Counted from the stretch's first letter, positions 26,213 through 39,790 are shown. The stretch is 64,000 nt of DNA from Pimelobacter simplex (GCF_900114845.1 NZ_FOUK01000003.1:372001-436000), one strand, 5' to 3'. Notes: generated by a model not told the origin, from the sequence alone. Translations and numbers: made by a program.

Positions 26213-26242
26213 AATCTAGCCAGAAGGGATCGGCGGCGGCAA
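26213..26242 (-). promoter_or_regulatory. Predicted promoter for mihF-gmk-rpoZ-coaBC-metK
   Basis: Minus-strand TTGCCG (26242-26237), an 18-base spacer and TAGATT (26218-26213), about 55 bases before the mihF start. It resembles a principal sigma-factor promoter. Between it and the gene, GGCGG (26190-26194) can pair with CCGCC (26201-26205). Confidence 0.4.
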
Positions 26243-26255
26243 CGCGGGTGAACGC

Positions 26256-26729
26256 TCAGAGGCTCAGCGGGGTCTTGCAGACGTCGCGGGCCTGCTGCTG
26301 GACCCGGGACAGCGCCGCCGCGGTCTCGCGCGAGCCCAGCCGGACCGCGGCCGTGTCGATCGCCTTCCGGTCGTCGGCGGACACCGACGCGGGCGGGTCC
26401 TCGCGGTCGTAGGTCGCGGCGTCGACCCCGGCGTCCGAGAGCGCCTTCTCGAGGTCGGTGATCCGCGCGACGACGAGCTGCCAGTCGGCCCGGATGTCGT
26501 CGGGCGACTTCTCCTCGAGCGCCTCGAAGCTCGGCAGCGCCCGGATCAGGCCGACCTCGGGGCCGGCCGCGAGCGCGGCACCGACCTGCTCGCGGCGGTT
26601 CTCGACCTCGGAGCAGTACGACGCGAACGGGTCGTCGTCGCCGCTCCCCCGCAGCCACAGGAAGCCCACCACGAGCGCGACCGCCACGACGACGGCCGCG
26701 GCGGCGAGCCGGCGGCTCCGCGGACTCAC
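26256..26729 (-). CDS. Hypothetical secreted or membrane-anchored protein
   Basis: A 157-residue protein with an N-terminal membrane/signal segment after three arginines (LAAAAVVVAVALVVGFLWL, about 9-27) and no lipobox. A mostly helical outer domain follows, with two cysteines (ASYCSEVEN and ARDVCKTPL) that could form a disulfide. It starts 4 bases inside the pyrF stop, so it is translated with pyrF. No family was recognised. Confidence 0.65.
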   Translation of the reverse strand: MSPRSRRLAAAAVVVAVALVVGFLWLRGSGDDDPFASYCSEVENRREQVGAALAAGPEVGLIRALPSFEALEEKSPDDIRADWQLVVARITDLEKALSDAGVDAATYDREDPPASVSADDRKAIDTAAVRLGSRETAAALSRVQQQARDVCKTPLSL

Positions 26730-27550
26730 CCGAGCAGCTCGCGGAGCTCGTCGTTGCTGCGCCGCACCGCGCCGGCGAGGGCGGCCGGGTCGGGCCCGAG
26801 CCGGAGGACGCCGCGGGAGGAGGTGGCCAGGACGTTGCGGACACCGGCCCCGAAGATCCGGCGCAGGTCGGCGGTGGTGCCGCCCTGCTCGCCGTACCCG
26901 GGGGCGAGGATGGGGCCGTTGAACGCGAGGTCCAGGCCGCGGTCGTCCTCGAGCGTGGCCCCGACGACGGCCCCGAACGAGCCGAGCGGGACCGCGTCGG
27001 CGTTGAGCCGGCGCAGGTGGTCGAGAACGGTGGCCGAGACGGTGCGCCCGCCGGTGACGGCCTCCTGCACCTCGGGGCCCTCCTTGTTGGAGGTCGCGGC
27101 GAGGACGAACAGGCCGGCGTCGAACTTCTCCGCGGTGTCGACGAACGGCTGCAGCGAGCCGAAGCCGAGGTAGGGGCTCACCGTGACCGCGTCGCAGGCC
27201 AGCGGCGAGGCCGGATCGAGGTAGGCGTCGGCGTAGGCCTGCGAGGTGGAGCCGATGTCGCCGCGCTTGATGTCGAGCAGCACGAGCGCGCCCGCCGCGC
27301 GGCCGGCCTCGATCACCCGCTCGAGGACGGCGACCCCGCGGCTGCCGAAGCGCTCGTAGAACGCCGACTGCGGCTTGATCACGCTGCAGTGGGGAGCCAC
27401 CGCCTCGACCGCGCCGAGCGCGAACCGCTCGAGCCCGGCGACGTCGTCGTCGTACCCCCAGGCGTGGAGGAGGGACGCGTGCGGGTCGATGCCGACGCAG
27501 AACGGGCCGCGGTCGGCGACGGCGGCGACGAGTCGGGCACCGAAGGTCAT
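26726..27550 (-). CDS. pyrF: Orotidine-5'-phosphate decarboxylase
   Basis: Last step of UMP synthesis. The 274-residue TIM barrel has the type-2 signature LLDIKRGDIGSTSQAY, with the catalytic Lys/Asp array, and CVGIDPHASLL near the start, as in mycobacterial PyrF. VSPYLGFGSLQPF and LAPGYGEQGG bind the phosphate. ATG 27550 overlaps the stop of the FMN oxidase gene by one base (TGATG), and the SD is AGGAGG. Confidence 0.95.
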   Translation of the reverse strand: MTFGARLVAAVADRGPFCVGIDPHASLLHAWGYDDDVAGLERFALGAVEAVAPHCSVIKPQSAFYERFGSRGVAVLERVIEAGRAAGALVLLDIKRGDIGSTSQAYADAYLDPASPLACDAVTVSPYLGFGSLQPFVDTAEKFDAGLFVLAATSNKEGPEVQEAVTGGRTVSATVLDHLRRLNADAVPLGSFGAVVGATLEDDRGLDLAFNGPILAPGYGEQGGTTADLRRIFGAGVRNVLATSSRGVLRLGPDPAALAGAVRRSNDELRELLG

Positions 27551-28707
27551 CAGGAGGTCCTCCGCAGGGCGTCGGGGCCGAGGTCGGCCAGGGTCGGGTA
27601 GCCGTCGACGGCCATGATCAGGTCGGCCTCGGCGAGCATCGAGCGGATCTGGTGGACCGCGCCGGGGACGCCGCCGAGCGCCAGGGCGTAGGCGTAGGGG
27701 CGCCCGATGGCGACCGCGTCGGCTCCGAGCGCGACCGCCTTGACGACGTCGGCGCCGGAGCGCACGCCCGAGTCGAAGACCACCGGCGCCCGGCCGTCGA
27801 CGGCCGCGACGACGTCGGGCAGCCAGTCGAGCGCCGCTCCCCCGCCGTTGGCCTGGCGGCCGCCGTGGTTGGAGCAGTAGATGCCGTCGACGCCCGCGTC
27901 GAGCGCCTGCCGGGCGTCGTCGGGGTGGCAGATGCCCTTGAGCACGATCGGCAGGTCGGTCAGCGAGCGCAGCCACGGCAGGTCCTCCCAGGTGACCGGG
28001 TGGCCGAACGTGCCGGCCCAGGTCATCACCACGGTGCCCGGGTCGGGGTTCGGCCCGGTCATCTCCTGGAACACCGGGTCGGAGGTGTAGTTGGCCAGCG
28101 CCTTGCCGCGCAGCTGCGGGAAGTTGCCCGAGGCGAGGTCGCGCGGGCGCCATCCCGGTACCCACGTGTCGAGCGTGACGACGATCGCCTCGTAGCCGGC
28201 CGCCTCGGCCCGGCGGACGAGGCTCTCGGCGAGCTCGCGGTTCTTGGGCGTGTAGAGCTGGAACCACTTCGGCGCGTCGCCGGCCGCGGCCGACACGACC
28301 TCGAGCGGGTCGCTCATCAGCGTGGAGCCGATGAACGGGACGCCGGTCGCCGCCGCGACCTCGGCTGCGTGGACGTCGCCGTGCTGGTCGGGCGTGCAGA
28401 TCCCGATCACCCCGACCGGAGCCAGCAGGAGCGGGCTCGTCAGGGTCCGGCCGAGGAGCTCGACCGACAGGTCGCGCTCGGCCGGCGCGCGCAGCATCCG
28501 CGGCACGACGGCCCAGCGCTCGAACGCCGCGACGTTGGCACGCTGGGTGGACTCGTCGCCGGCCCCGCCCGCGACGTAGGTGCGCAGCTCGGGCGGCAGC
28601 GCCGCCAGCGCGCGCGCCTCGAGGTCGGCGTAGTCGAACGGGTGCGCGGGCAGGACGCCGCCGAGGGCGCCGAGGTAGAGCTCCAGCTGGTAGTCGCCGA
28701 AGCTCAT
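27550..28707 (-). CDS. FMN-dependent alpha-hydroxy-acid oxidase/dehydrogenase (lactate-oxidase family)
   Basis: A 385-residue TIM-barrel flavoprotein that oxidises L-2-hydroxy acids such as lactate. Conserved blocks are [62 protein letters not shown], the catalytic Lys in [22 protein letters not shown] with the catalytic His, and [16 protein letters not shown] for FMN phosphate. It resembles lactate 2-monooxygenase-like proteins. It sits in the pyrimidine operon between pyrD (1 base upstream) and pyrF (1-bp overlap), where no such enzyme is needed. Substrate and link to pyrimidine synthesis are unknown. Confidence 0.88.
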   Translation of the reverse strand: MSFGDYQLELYLGALGGVLPAHPFDYADLEARALAALPPELRTYVAGGAGDESTQRANVAAFERWAVVPRMLRAPAERDLSVELLGRTLTSPLLLAPVGVIGICTPDQHGDVHAAEVAAATGVPFIGSTLMSDPLEVVSAAAGDAPKWFQLYTPKNRELAESLVRRAEAAGYEAIVVTLDTWVPGWRPRDLASGNFPQLRGKALANYTSDPVFQEMTGPNPDPGTVVMTWAGTFGHPVTWEDLPWLRSLTDLPIVLKGICHPDDARQALDAGVDGIYCSNHGGRQANGGGAALDWLPDVVAAVDGRAPVVFDSGVRSGADVVKAVALGADAVAIGRPYAYALALGGVPGAVHQIRSMLAEADLIMAVDGYPTLADLGPDALRRTS

Positions 28708-28708
28708 G

Positions 28709-29724
28709 TCACAGCGCCTTGAGGATCTGTCGTGGCCACATCGGGCCACCGTAGATGAGCGCGCTGTAGGCCTGCACGAGATCCGCGCCGGCCGCGACCC
28801 GCGCCGCGGCCTGCTCTGGCGTGCTGATGCCGCCGACACCGATCAGCGTGAGCCGGTCGCCGACCCGCCCGCGCAGCAGCCGGAGCACCTCGGTGGAGCG
28901 CTCGGTGAGCGGGGCCCCGGAGAGCCCGCCCGCGCCGACCTCCTCGACCTTCGCCGACGGCGTGCGCAGCCCCTCGCGCGAGATCGTCGTGTTGGTCGCG
29001 ATGACGCCGGCCAGGCCGAGGTCGAGCGCCATGTCGGCGACGGCGAGCACGTCGTCGTCGGACAGGTCGGGCGCGATCTTCACCAACAGCGGGATCGGGG
29101 CGGCCGTCACCTCGTCAGCCGTGCGACGGACGTGGCGCAGCAGGGGGGCGAGCTTCTCGACTGCCTGCAGGTTGCGCAGCCCGGGGGTGTTGGGCGAGCT
29201 CACGTTGACCACCAGGTAGTCCGCGTGCGGGGCGAGCCGGCGCGTCGACGTCTCGTAGTCGGCCTCGACGGCGGCCTGGTCGTCGTCGGGGACGACCTTG
29301 GACTTCCCGATGTTGACGCCGAGGACCAGGTCGCCGCGGCGGCGCTTGGCGAGCCGGGCCGCCACGACCGCCGAGCCGTCGTTGTTGAAGCCCATCCGGT
29401 TGACGATCGCGCGGTCCTCGGGCAGGCGGAACAGCCGCGGCTTCGGGTTGCCCGGCTGCGCGAGCGCGGTGACCGTGCCGATCTCGACGTGCCCGAACCC
29501 GAACGCACCCATCCGGTCGTAGACCCGCGCGTTCTTGTCGAAGCCCGGCGCGAGCCCCAGCCGGTTGGGGAAGGTCAGGCCCATCGCCTCGACCGGCGCG
29601 CGGCCGGGGATCGGTGCCCGGGAGAGCACCGGTCCCCCGGCTCGCAGCGCGTCGTAGGTCAGGTGGTGCGCCTTCTCGGCGTCCATCTTGACCAGGAGGT
29701 GGTCGAAGACCTTGTCGTAGAGCG

Positions 29725-29728
<4 letters not shown>
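28709..29728 (-). CDS. pyrD: Dihydroorotate dehydrogenase (quinone), class 2
   Basis: Oxidises dihydroorotate to orotate with membrane quinone as acceptor. The 339 residues start with the amphipathic membrane-binding helix ([26 protein letters not shown]). [17 protein letters not shown] binds FMN, and the catalytic Ser of class 2 is in [27 protein letters not shown] and [33 protein letters not shown] complete the barrel. The GTG start overlaps the carB stop (GTGA). Confidence 0.95.
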
Positions 29729-33029
<3,301 letters not shown>

Positions 33030-33030
<1 letters not shown>

Positions 33031-34160
33031 CAGGCGTTCTCCTCCAGGAGCGTGGTGAAGCGGTCGAAGAGGTACGCCGCGTCGTGCGGGCCGGCAGCGG
33101 CCTCGGGGTGGTACTGGACGGAGAAGCTCTTGAGCCTGCCGTCGGCGGTCCGCAGCTCGAGTCCCTCGACGACGTCGTCGTTGAGGCACACGTGGCTGAC
33201 CGTCGCGACGCCGTAGGGCGTCTCGGTGGGCTCGCCGACCGGGGCGTCGACGGCGAACCCGTGGTTGTGCGCGGTGACCTCGACCTTGCGGGTGGTCAGG
33301 TCCATCACCGGCTGGTTGATGCCGCGGTGGCCGTACTTCAGCTTGTAGGTGCCGAAGCCGAGCGCCCGCCCGAACAGCTGGTTGCCGAAGCAGATGCCGA
33401 AGTAGGGCAGCTCGCGCTCCAGCGCCTGCTGCAGCAGCTGCACCTGGCCGGTCGTGGCGGCCGGGTCGCCGGGGCCGTTGGAGAAGAACAGGCCGTCCGG
33501 CTGCACGGCCAGGACGTCGTCGATGCTCGCGGTGGCGGGCAGGACGTGGACCTCGATGCCGCGCTCGCTCATCCGGTAGGGCGTCATGTCCTTGATGCCG
33601 AGGTCGAGCGCGGCCACGGTGAACCGCTTCTCGCCCTGCGCGGGCACGACGTAGGCCTCGCCGGTGGAGACCGCCTCGGACAGGTTGGCGCCGCTCATCT
33701 CGGCCGACTCCTTGACCCGGGCCAGCAGCGCCTCGGGGTCGGTCTCGACCGTGGAGATGCCCACCCGCATGGCACCGCGCTCGCGCAGGTGCCGGGTCAG
33801 CGCCCGGGTGTCGATGCCGGAGATGCCGACGACGCCCTGGGCGCGCAGCTCGTCGTCGAGCGTGCGGCGCGAGCGCCAGTTGCTCGGGATGCGCGCGGGC
33901 TCGCGGACGACGTACCCGGCGACCCAGATGCGCTTCGACTCCGGGTCCTCGTCGTTGACGCCGGTGTTGCCGATGTGCGGCGCGGTCATCACGACCACCT
34001 GGCGGTGGTACGACGGGTCGGTCAGTGTCTCCTGGTAGCCGGTCATGCCGGTGTTGAAGACGGCCTCGCCGAAGGTCTCCCCCTCGGCGCCGTAGGCCTC
34101 GCCGTGGAAGGTGCGCCCGTCCTCGAGGACGAGCAGCGCGGGCAGTGCAGCGGTGGTCAT
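33030..34160 (-). CDS. carA: Carbamoyl-phosphate synthase small (glutaminase) subunit
   Basis: Releases ammonia from glutamine for CarB. The 376 residues include the N-terminal CPSase domain ([27 protein letters not shown]) and a class-I glutamine amidotransferase domain with nucleophile Cys in [16 protein letters not shown] and the His/Glu pair in [12 protein letters not shown]. The start overlaps the pyrC stop by 4 bases (ATGA). Confidence 0.97.
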
Positions 34161-35449
34161 GCGAGAGCTCCTTCGAGCACCGTGGGCGTGCCGCGCAGCA
34201 GCGTGGCGACCACCCGTCCGGTGAGCTTGCGGTCGTGCCAGGGGTTGTTGCGGCTCAGCGAGACGCTGGCGGCGCGGTCGACGACGACCTTCGCGGCCGG
34301 GTCGACGAGCGTGAGGTTGGCCGGCTCGCCGACGGCGACCGGACGGCCGTGGACGTCGTCCAGACCGGCGATCCGGGCCGGGTTGACGCTCATCGTGCGG
34401 GCCACGCCGGCCCAGTCGAGCAGGCCGTTCTCGACCATCACCGTGGTGATGACCGGCAGCGCCGTCTCGAGCCCGAGCATGCCGAACGCCGCGTCGACGA
34501 AGGCGTGCTCCTTGTCGTGGCGCGCGTGCGGCGCGTGGTCGGTGGCGACGGCGTCGATGGTGCCGTCGGCCAGCGCCTCGCGCAGCGCCCGGACGTCCTC
34601 GTCGGGACGCAGCGGCGGGTTGACCTTGAACGTCGGGTCGTAGCCGGTGAGCAGGTCGGTGGTGAGCAGCAGGTGGTGCGGGGTGACCTCGGCGGTCACC
34701 GCGATCCCCTGCGCCTTGGCCCAGCGGACCACCTCGACGCTGCCGGCGGTCGAGACGTGCGCGACGTGGACCCGGCTGCCGGTGTGGCGGGCGAGCATCA
34801 CGTCGCGGGCGACGATGACCTCCTCGGCGACGCCGGGCCAGCCGGGCAGGCCGAGCTGTCCCGAGAGCTCTCCCTCGTGGCAGCAGGCGGTCGGTCCGGC
34901 CAGCGACGGGTCCTGGCTGTGCTGGCTGACCACGCCGCCGAACGCCTTGACGTACTCGAGCGCGCGCCGCATGACGCGCGGGTCGTGGACGCACTTGCCG
35001 TCGTCGGAGAAGACCCGCACCTTGGCCCGGCTGCGGGCCATCAGCCCGAGCTCGGCGAGCTCCTCGCCGGCCAGGCCCTTGGTGACCGCGCCGACGGGCT
35101 GGACGTCGACCAGGCCCGCCGCGCGGCCCAGGTCGTAGACCCGCTCGGCGGCCTCGGCGGTGTCGGTCACCGGGCTGGTGTTGGCCATCGCGAGGACGGC
35201 GGTGAAACCGCCCACCGCGGCCGCGCGCGAGCCGGTGAGCACCGTCTCGGCGTCCTCGCGGCCGGGCTCGCGCAGGTGGGTGTGCAGGTCGACGAGGCCG
35301 GGCAGCAGGCGCAGGCCGTCGGCGTCGATGGTGCGGTCGGCCGTGGCCTTCACCGCGCCCAGCTCGGCGATGACGCCGTCCTGGACGAGGACGTCGGTCG
35401 TCGTGCCGTCGGGCAGGGTGGCGCCCTTGATCAGGGTCGAGGCGGTCAC
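34157..35449 (-). CDS. pyrC: Dihydroorotase (class I)
   Basis: Closes carbamoyl-aspartate to dihydroorotate. The 430-residue amidohydrolase has the zinc motif [10 protein letters not shown], further metal His in VVSQHSQDP and [10 protein letters not shown], and the catalytic Asp in ATDHAPHA. The start is GTG 35449, in a 4-bp overlap with the pyrB stop. It is the active class-I type, not a non-catalytic PyrX. Confidence 0.96.
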   Translation of the reverse strand: MTASTLIKGATLPDGTTTDVLVQDGVIAELGAVKATADRTIDADGLRLLPGLVDLHTHLREPGREDAETVLTGSRAAAVGGFTAVLAMANTSPVTDTAEAAERVYDLGRAAGLVDVQPVGAVTKGLAGEELAELGLMARSRAKVRVFSDDGKCVHDPRVMRRALEYVKAFGGVVSQHSQDPSLAGPTACCHEGELSGQLGLPGWPGVAEEVIVARDVMLARHTGSRVHVAHVSTAGSVEVVRWAKAQGIAVTAEVTPHHLLLTTDLLTGYDPTFKVNPPLRPDEDVRALREALADGTIDAVATDHAPHARHDKEHAFVDAAFGMLGLETALPVITTVMVENGLLDWAGVARTMSVNPARIAGLDDVHGRPVAVGEPANLTLVDPAAKVVVDRAASVSLSRNNPWHDRKLTGRVVATLLRGTPTVLEGALA

Positions 35450-36378
35450 TTGGTCTCCTCCCCCGCCAGCAGGTGGTAGAGCACGGACATGCGGACGGCG
35501 ACGCCGGCGGAGACCTGGTCGAGGACGACCGAGTCGAGCGCGTCGGCGGCGTCCGCGGAGATCTCCAGGCCGCGGTTCATCGGGCCCGGGTGCAGGATCG
35601 GCGTCCCCGGCTTCAGCACGGCGAGCCGGTCGCGGGTGAGCCCGTAGCCGACCGTGTACTCACGCGCGGTCGGGAAGAACCCGCCGCTCATCCGCTCGCG
35701 CTGGACGCGGAGCATCATCACCGCGTCGGCGCTCGGCAGCACCGCGTCGAGGTCGTACGACGTCGCGAAGCCCGCCGTCTTGGACCAGTCGCCCACGCCG
35801 GCCGGCATCAGCGTCGGCGGCGCCACCACGGTGACCGTCGCGCCCAGCTTGGCCAGGCACTTGACGTTGCTGCGGAAGACGCGGCTGTGGGTCAGGTCGC
35901 CCACGATCGCGACGTGCTTGCCCTCGAGCGAGCCGAGCTTGCGGGTCAGCGTGTAGCTGTCGAGCAGCGCCTGGGTGGGGTGCTCGTGGGTGCCGTCGCC
36001 GGCGTTGATCACCGGGACGTCGATCCACCGGCTGATCTGCTCGGCCGCACCGCTCGCGCCGTGGCGCACGACGAGGCCGTCGACGCCCATCGCGGTCACC
36101 GTCAGCACGGTGTCGCGCAGGGACTCGCCCTTGCTCGCGCTGCTGCCCTTGGCGGACAGGTTGATCACGTCGGCCGAGAGCCACTTGCCGGCGATCTCGA
36201 AGCTCGACCGGGTCCGGGTGGAGTCCTCGAAGAACAGGTTGATGACGGTGCGCCCGCGCAGCGCGGGAAGCTTCTTGACCTCGCGCCGCTGCACGTCGTG
36301 CATCTCGGCCGCCGTGGTGAAGAGCTGCTCGATGTCGCCGGCGCTCAGGTCGTCGATGCTGAGGAGGTGCTTGTTCAT
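35446..36378 (-). CDS. pyrB: Aspartate carbamoyltransferase catalytic chain
   Basis: Condenses carbamoyl phosphate and aspartate. The 310 residues include the carbamoyl-phosphate loop [25 protein letters not shown], and [17 protein letters not shown]. Aspartate-binding MLRVQRERM and [11 protein letters not shown] follow. No regulatory-chain gene (pyrI) is present, as expected in actinobacteria. ATG 36378 overlaps the pyrR stop by 4 bases. Confidence 0.97.
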   Translation of the reverse strand: MNKHLLSIDDLSAGDIEQLFTTAAEMHDVQRREVKKLPALRGRTVINLFFEDSTRTRSSFEIAGKWLSADVINLSAKGSSASKGESLRDTVLTVTAMGVDGLVVRHGASGAAEQISRWIDVPVINAGDGTHEHPTQALLDSYTLTRKLGSLEGKHVAIVGDLTHSRVFRSNVKCLAKLGATVTVVAPPTLMPAGVGDWSKTAGFATSYDLDAVLPSADAVMMLRVQRERMSGGFFPTAREYTVGYGLTRDRLAVLKPGTPILHPGPMNRGLEISADAADALDSVVLDQVSAGVAVRMSVLYHLLAGEETK

Positions 36379-36935
36379 GCGATCCGCACCTCGTCCTCGC
36401 CGTCGGTCTCGACCAACCGCAGGCTGACCCGCTCGCTGCGCGCCGTCGGCAGGTTCTTGCCGACGTGGTCCGCGCGGATCGGCAGCTCGCGGTGGCCGCG
36501 GTCGACCAGCACCGCCAGCCGGACGACGGCCGGGCGGCCCAGGTCCGAGAGCGCGTCGAGCGCGGCCCGGATGGTGCGGCCGGAGTAGAGCACGTCGTCC
36601 ACCAGGACGACGGTCTTGCCGTCGACGCCGCCGGCCGGCACCTGGGTGCGGTGGGGCGTGCGGGTCGGGTGGGAGCGCAGGTCGTCGCGGTACATCGTGA
36701 CGTCGAGCTCGCCGGTCGCGACCGTCGTCCCCTCGACGTCGGCGATGTTCGCGGCGATGCGGTGGGCGAGCGGGACGCCGCGCGTGTGGAGCCCGAGAAG
36801 CAAGAGATCCTCGGCGCCCTTGTTGCGCTCGAGGATCTCGTGGGAAATGCGGATCAGCGCCCGGCTGATGTCGCCGGCGTCGAGAACGACGCGGCCCGTG
36901 CTCGCGGGCGTCTCCGGAGTCTGCTGTGCAGGCAA
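36375..36935 (-). CDS. pyrR: Pyrimidine operon regulator PyrR
   Basis: A UMP-sensing RNA-binding protein, also a uracil phosphoribosyltransferase. The 186 residues contain [34 protein letters not shown], the MYRDDL block and the PRPP loop [23 protein letters not shown] 36935 is the best start: it is the only start codon between the AAGGAGG (36947-36953) and the conserved region. It is first in pyrR-pyrB-pyrC-carA-carB-pyrD, and its leader carries a PyrR-type RNA loop. Confidence 0.93.
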   Translation of the reverse strand: MPAQQTPETPASTGRVVLDAGDISRALIRISHEILERNKGAEDLLLLGLHTRGVPLAHRIAANIADVEGTTVATGELDVTMYRDDLRSHPTRTPHRTQVPAGGVDGKTVVLVDDVLYSGRTIRAALDALSDLGRPAVVRLAVLVDRGHRELPIRADHVGKNLPTARSERVSLRLVETDGEDEVRIA

Positions 36936-36946
36936 GACTGACGGAA

Positions 36947-36980
36947 CCTCCTTCTCCGCCTCACAGGACGGCTCGTTAAA
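36947..36980 (-). promoter_or_regulatory. PyrR-binding RNA hairpin and SD in the pyr leader
   Basis: The minus-strand leader contains CCG-UCCUGUGAGG-CGG (36971-36956), a short stem with a loop matching the PyrR-binding loop pattern (UCCnGnGAGG), then AGAAGGAGG (36955-36947), which is the pyrR SD. Binding of PyrR-UMP would mask the SD, so control is probably of translation initiation. A possible -10 box TAGAGT lies at 36997-37002. Confidence 0.65.
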
Positions 36981-37078
36981 GGATGTTGCTGCGCCGACTC
37001 TACCGACTCCCGGGGCTCTGACGGGAACCGGGCCCGGCGTGGTTCGCACCACCCCGGGCCCGGCACGTCATGCCGACG

Positions 37079-37249
37079 TCACTTGAAGGCGTCCTTCACC
37101 TTCTCGCCGGCCTGCTTGAGGGCGCCCTTGGCCTGGTCGGCCTTGCCCTCCGCCTCGAGGTCCTTGTCGTCGGTCGCCTTGCCGGTGGCCTCCTTGGCCT
37201 CACCGATCTTCTCCTCGGCGGTGTTCTTGAGCTTGTCGTCGAGACCCAT
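37079..37249 (-). CDS. CsbD-family stress protein
   Basis: A 56-residue, highly charged helical protein. MGLDDKLKNTAEEKIGEAKEATGKATDDKDLEAEGKADQ is the CsbD signature, split by repeats of the A-x-G-K-A type. CsbD proteins accumulate in general stress or stationary phase; their mechanism is unknown. ATG 37249 has GGAG upstream. The divergent PAP2 gene starts 137 bases away. Confidence 0.9.
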   Translation of the reverse strand: MGLDDKLKNTAEEKIGEAKEATGKATDDKDLEAEGKADQAKGALKQAGEKVKDAFK

Positions 37250-37386
37250 GCTGCTCCACTCCCTTCGGTGTCGGTGCCGCGCCAGGCGCGGCCGTGGACC
37301 CCAGGTACCCGGCACCCGGCACCCGATCCGGGCCCATCCCCCTGGGTGAGCGAGGTCACCGGCTACTCTCCCTCCCGGAGGTCGTG

Positions 37387-38370
37387 ATGACGGGCGGTGA
37401 AGCGGAGGCGGTGCGGTCGGACCTGCCGCGCGTCGACGTCGTCCGCGTGCTGGGCGCGCTCGCGTTCGTCGTCGGCCTGGTCGTCTACATGCAGGTCGAG
37501 GGCCTGCCCCGGCAGGGCTACCAGGTGGTCCTCATCCTCTGGCTGGCCACGGTCGCCTGGGACGTGCGCCGTCCGGTGCGCGAGCACCTGGCCTTCCTGC
37601 GCGACTGGTGGCCGCCGTTCGTGGTGCTGCTCTTCTACCTCTACAGCCGCGGCGTCTCCGACGACCTCGGCATCTTCAGCGTGCACTTCACCGAGCCGAT
37701 CGAGGCCGATCGCTGGCTGTTCGGCGGCACGCTCCCGACGCAGTTCCTGCAGGAGCACCTGTGCGGCGTGCCGTGCCGGCAGTCCCTGGCCCCGCGCTGG
37801 TACGACGTCGTGCTCACGACCGTCTACTACTCCCACTTCTTTGCCGCGCTCGCCATCGGCGCGGTGCTGTGGAAGCGCAAGCGCGACGAGTGGGTCTACT
37901 TCATGCGCCGCTACCTCGTGATCATCTCGCTGTCGGTGATCTGCTACGTCCTCTACCCGATGGCGCCGCCGTGGATGGCCGCGCGTGACGGCTACCTGAC
38001 CGACGACGTCGCCCGGATCACCGGCCGCGGCTGGTTCGACCTCACCGCCTCGGCGGGCAGCACGACCACCGCGCACCAGAACGTCTCGACCATCGGCAAC
38101 CAGGTCGCGGCGATGCCCTCGCTGCATTCCGCGCTGGCGATCTTCATCGCCTGGTGGGTGATCGCGCGCTTCGCGAGCCCGTGGCGCTGGACCGTGCTGC
38201 TCTACCCCGCCAGCATGCTGTTCTCGCTGGTCTACTACGCCGAGCACTACGTCATCGACGAGATCGCCGGCGCCCTGCTCGTCGTGGTCGTGATGGCGGG
38301 CTGGGCCTGGTGGGACCGGCGGCGGGCCGCGCGGTCCCCCGCCGCCGACGCCGCCGCCGCCCTCAGCTGA
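37387..38370 (+). CDS. PAP2-family membrane phosphatase / inositolphosphotransferase-like
   Basis: A 327-residue integral membrane protein with about six helices and the lipid-phosphatase motifs: AAMPSLHSALAIFIAWW (motif C2, catalytic His) and YYAEHYVIDEIAGALLV (motif C3, His/Asp). The layout resembles the Aur1/Ipt1-like branch, which transfers phosphoinositol or dephosphorylates lipid phosphates at the outer membrane face. ATG 37387 has CGGAGG 6 bases upstream. The 3' end overlaps the convergent flavoprotein gene by 8 bases. The substrate is unknown. Confidence 0.85.
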   Translation: MTGGEAEAVRSDLPRVDVVRVLGALAFVVGLVVYMQVEGLPRQGYQVVLILWLATVAWDVRRPVREHLAFLRDWWPPFVVLLFYLYSRGVSDDLGIFSVHFTEPIEADRWLFGGTLPTQFLQEHLCGVPCRQSLAPRWYDVVLTTVYYSHFFAALAIGAVLWKRKRDEWVYFMRRYLVIISLSVICYVLYPMAPPWMAARDGYLTDDVARITGRGWFDLTASAGSTTTAHQNVSTIGNQVAAMPSLHSALAIFIAWWVIARFASPWRWTVLLYPASMLFSLVYYAEHYVIDEIAGALLVVVVMAGWAWWDRRRAARSPAADAAAALS

Positions 38371-39748
38371 TGTCGCCGAGGGCGGTCTCGATCGCCCGGT
38401 GGAAGGTCGGGTAGGCGAAGTGCATGCCGCGCAGGGTCGCCAACGGCACCCGCGCGTGGATCGCGGTGACGAGCATGCCGATCATCTCGCCGCCGGACGG
38501 CCCGACGGCGGTCGCCCCGACGAGGATGTCGCGGTCGAGGTCGGCGACGACCTTGATCAGGCCCTCGTTGCCGACCTTGTGGATCCAGCCGCGGCTCGAC
38601 TCCGGGAGCTTCGCCAGCCCGACGCCCACCCGCAGGCCGGCATCGCGGGCCTGCTGCTCGGTCATCCCGACCGAGCCGACCTCGGGATCGGTGAACGTCG
38701 CCCGCGAGACGGCGCGGTAGTCGGCGCGCGGCTTGCCGTCGTCGGTGAGCACGCGGATGACGAGATCGGCCTGGTACATCGACATGTGCGTGAACGCGCC
38801 CTTGCCGGTGATGTCGCCGATCGCCCACAGGCCCCGGGTGCCCTTGACCCGCATCCGGCGGGTGACGTCGAGCGCGCGCACCGCCGGGTCGAGGCCGACG
38901 GTGTCGAGGCCGATGTCCCCCAGGTTGGTACGACGGCCCGCCGCGACGAGCAGCGCGTCGGCGCCGACCGACGTGCCGTCGGCGAGGCCGATGCTGAACG
39001 CGCCCTCGTGGGCGACCGCGGTGACGCCGACGCCGGTGCGGACCGTGATGCCCTCGGCCTCGAGCGCCGCACGAACGACAGCGCTGGCCTCGGGCTCCTC
39101 GGGACCGAGGATCCGGTCGAAGGCCTCGATCACGCTCACCTCGACGCCGAAGCGCGCGAACGCCTGGGCGAGCTCGCAGCCGATCGCCCCACCGCCGAGG
39201 ACGGCGAGGCTCGCGGGCAGCTCGCGGACGCGCACGGCGTCCCGGTTGGTCCAGTACGGCGTGCCGGCCAGCCCCGGGATGGGCGGCACGGCCGGCTCGG
39301 TGCCGGTGTTGAGGACGACGCCGCGCCGCGCGGTGATCGCCACCTCGCCGTCGGCAGTGGTGACGACGACACGCCTGGGCCCGTCGAGGCGGCCGTGCCC
39401 GCGGACGAAGCGCGCCCCCGCCTTCTCGAGCCGCTCGACGGCGACCCGGTCGTCCCAGTCGTCGGTCGCCTCGTCCCGGATCCGGTCGGCGACCGTCGTC
39501 CAGCTCGCCCGGACCTCGGTCGCCCCACCCAGCGCCGGCACCCGGCGGGCCTCGGCGAGCGCGTCGGCGGCCCGGATCATCATCTTCGAGGGGATGCACC
39601 CGAAGTAGGGGCACTCACCCCCGACCAGGCGGCGGTCGACCCCGACCACCTCGAGCCCGGCGCGGGCGAGCGAGGCGGCGACGTGCTCGCCGCCCGGCCC
39701 CAGCCCGATGACGACGACATCGACCTCGTTCTCAGCAGCATCCGGCAT
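38363..39748 (-). CDS. Pyridine nucleotide-disulfide oxidoreductase (dihydrolipoamide dehydrogenase/mercuric reductase-like)
   Basis: A 461-residue FAD protein. VVVIGLGPGGEHVA binds FAD, the redox disulfide is Cys46-x4-Cys51 in GGECPYFGCIPSKMM, SLAVLGGGAIGCELAQAFARFG binds NAD(P), and GLWAIGDITGKGAFTHMSMYQ is the second FAD motif. The C-terminal dimer domain lacks the exact HAHPT motif of classical Lpd and reads MHFAYPTFHRAIE, so it is more like the flavoprotein reductases related to mycobacterial LpdA/SthA. It is not next to a 2-oxoacid dehydrogenase. Its promoter region contains the SOS box at 39791, so it may also respond to DNA damage. Confidence 0.88.
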   Translation of the reverse strand: MPDAAENEVDVVVIGLGPGGEHVAASLARAGLEVVGVDRRLVGGECPYFGCIPSKMMIRAADALAEARRVPALGGATEVRASWTTVADRIRDEATDDWDDRVAVERLEKAGARFVRGHGRLDGPRRVVVTTADGEVAITARRGVVLNTGTEPAVPPIPGLAGTPYWTNRDAVRVRELPASLAVLGGGAIGCELAQAFARFGVEVSVIEAFDRILGPEEPEASAVVRAALEAEGITVRTGVGVTAVAHEGAFSIGLADGTSVGADALLVAAGRRTNLGDIGLDTVGLDPAVRALDVTRRMRVKGTRGLWAIGDITGKGAFTHMSMYQADLVIRVLTDDGKPRADYRAVSRATFTDPEVGSVGMTEQQARDAGLRVGVGLAKLPESSRGWIHKVGNEGLIKVVADLDRDILVGATAVGPSGGEMIGMLVTAIHARVPLATLRGMHFAYPTFHRAIETALGDIS

Positions 39749-39790
39749 GGCGACAGCCTGGCACGCGGGAACTCGTCGCGAAAGCCACTA

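Noticed and set aside
37230..37249. Repeat copy at the csbD start
   Set aside because: Only GAGCTTGTCGTCGAGACC resemblance; it encodes the normal CsbD N-terminus MGLDDKL.
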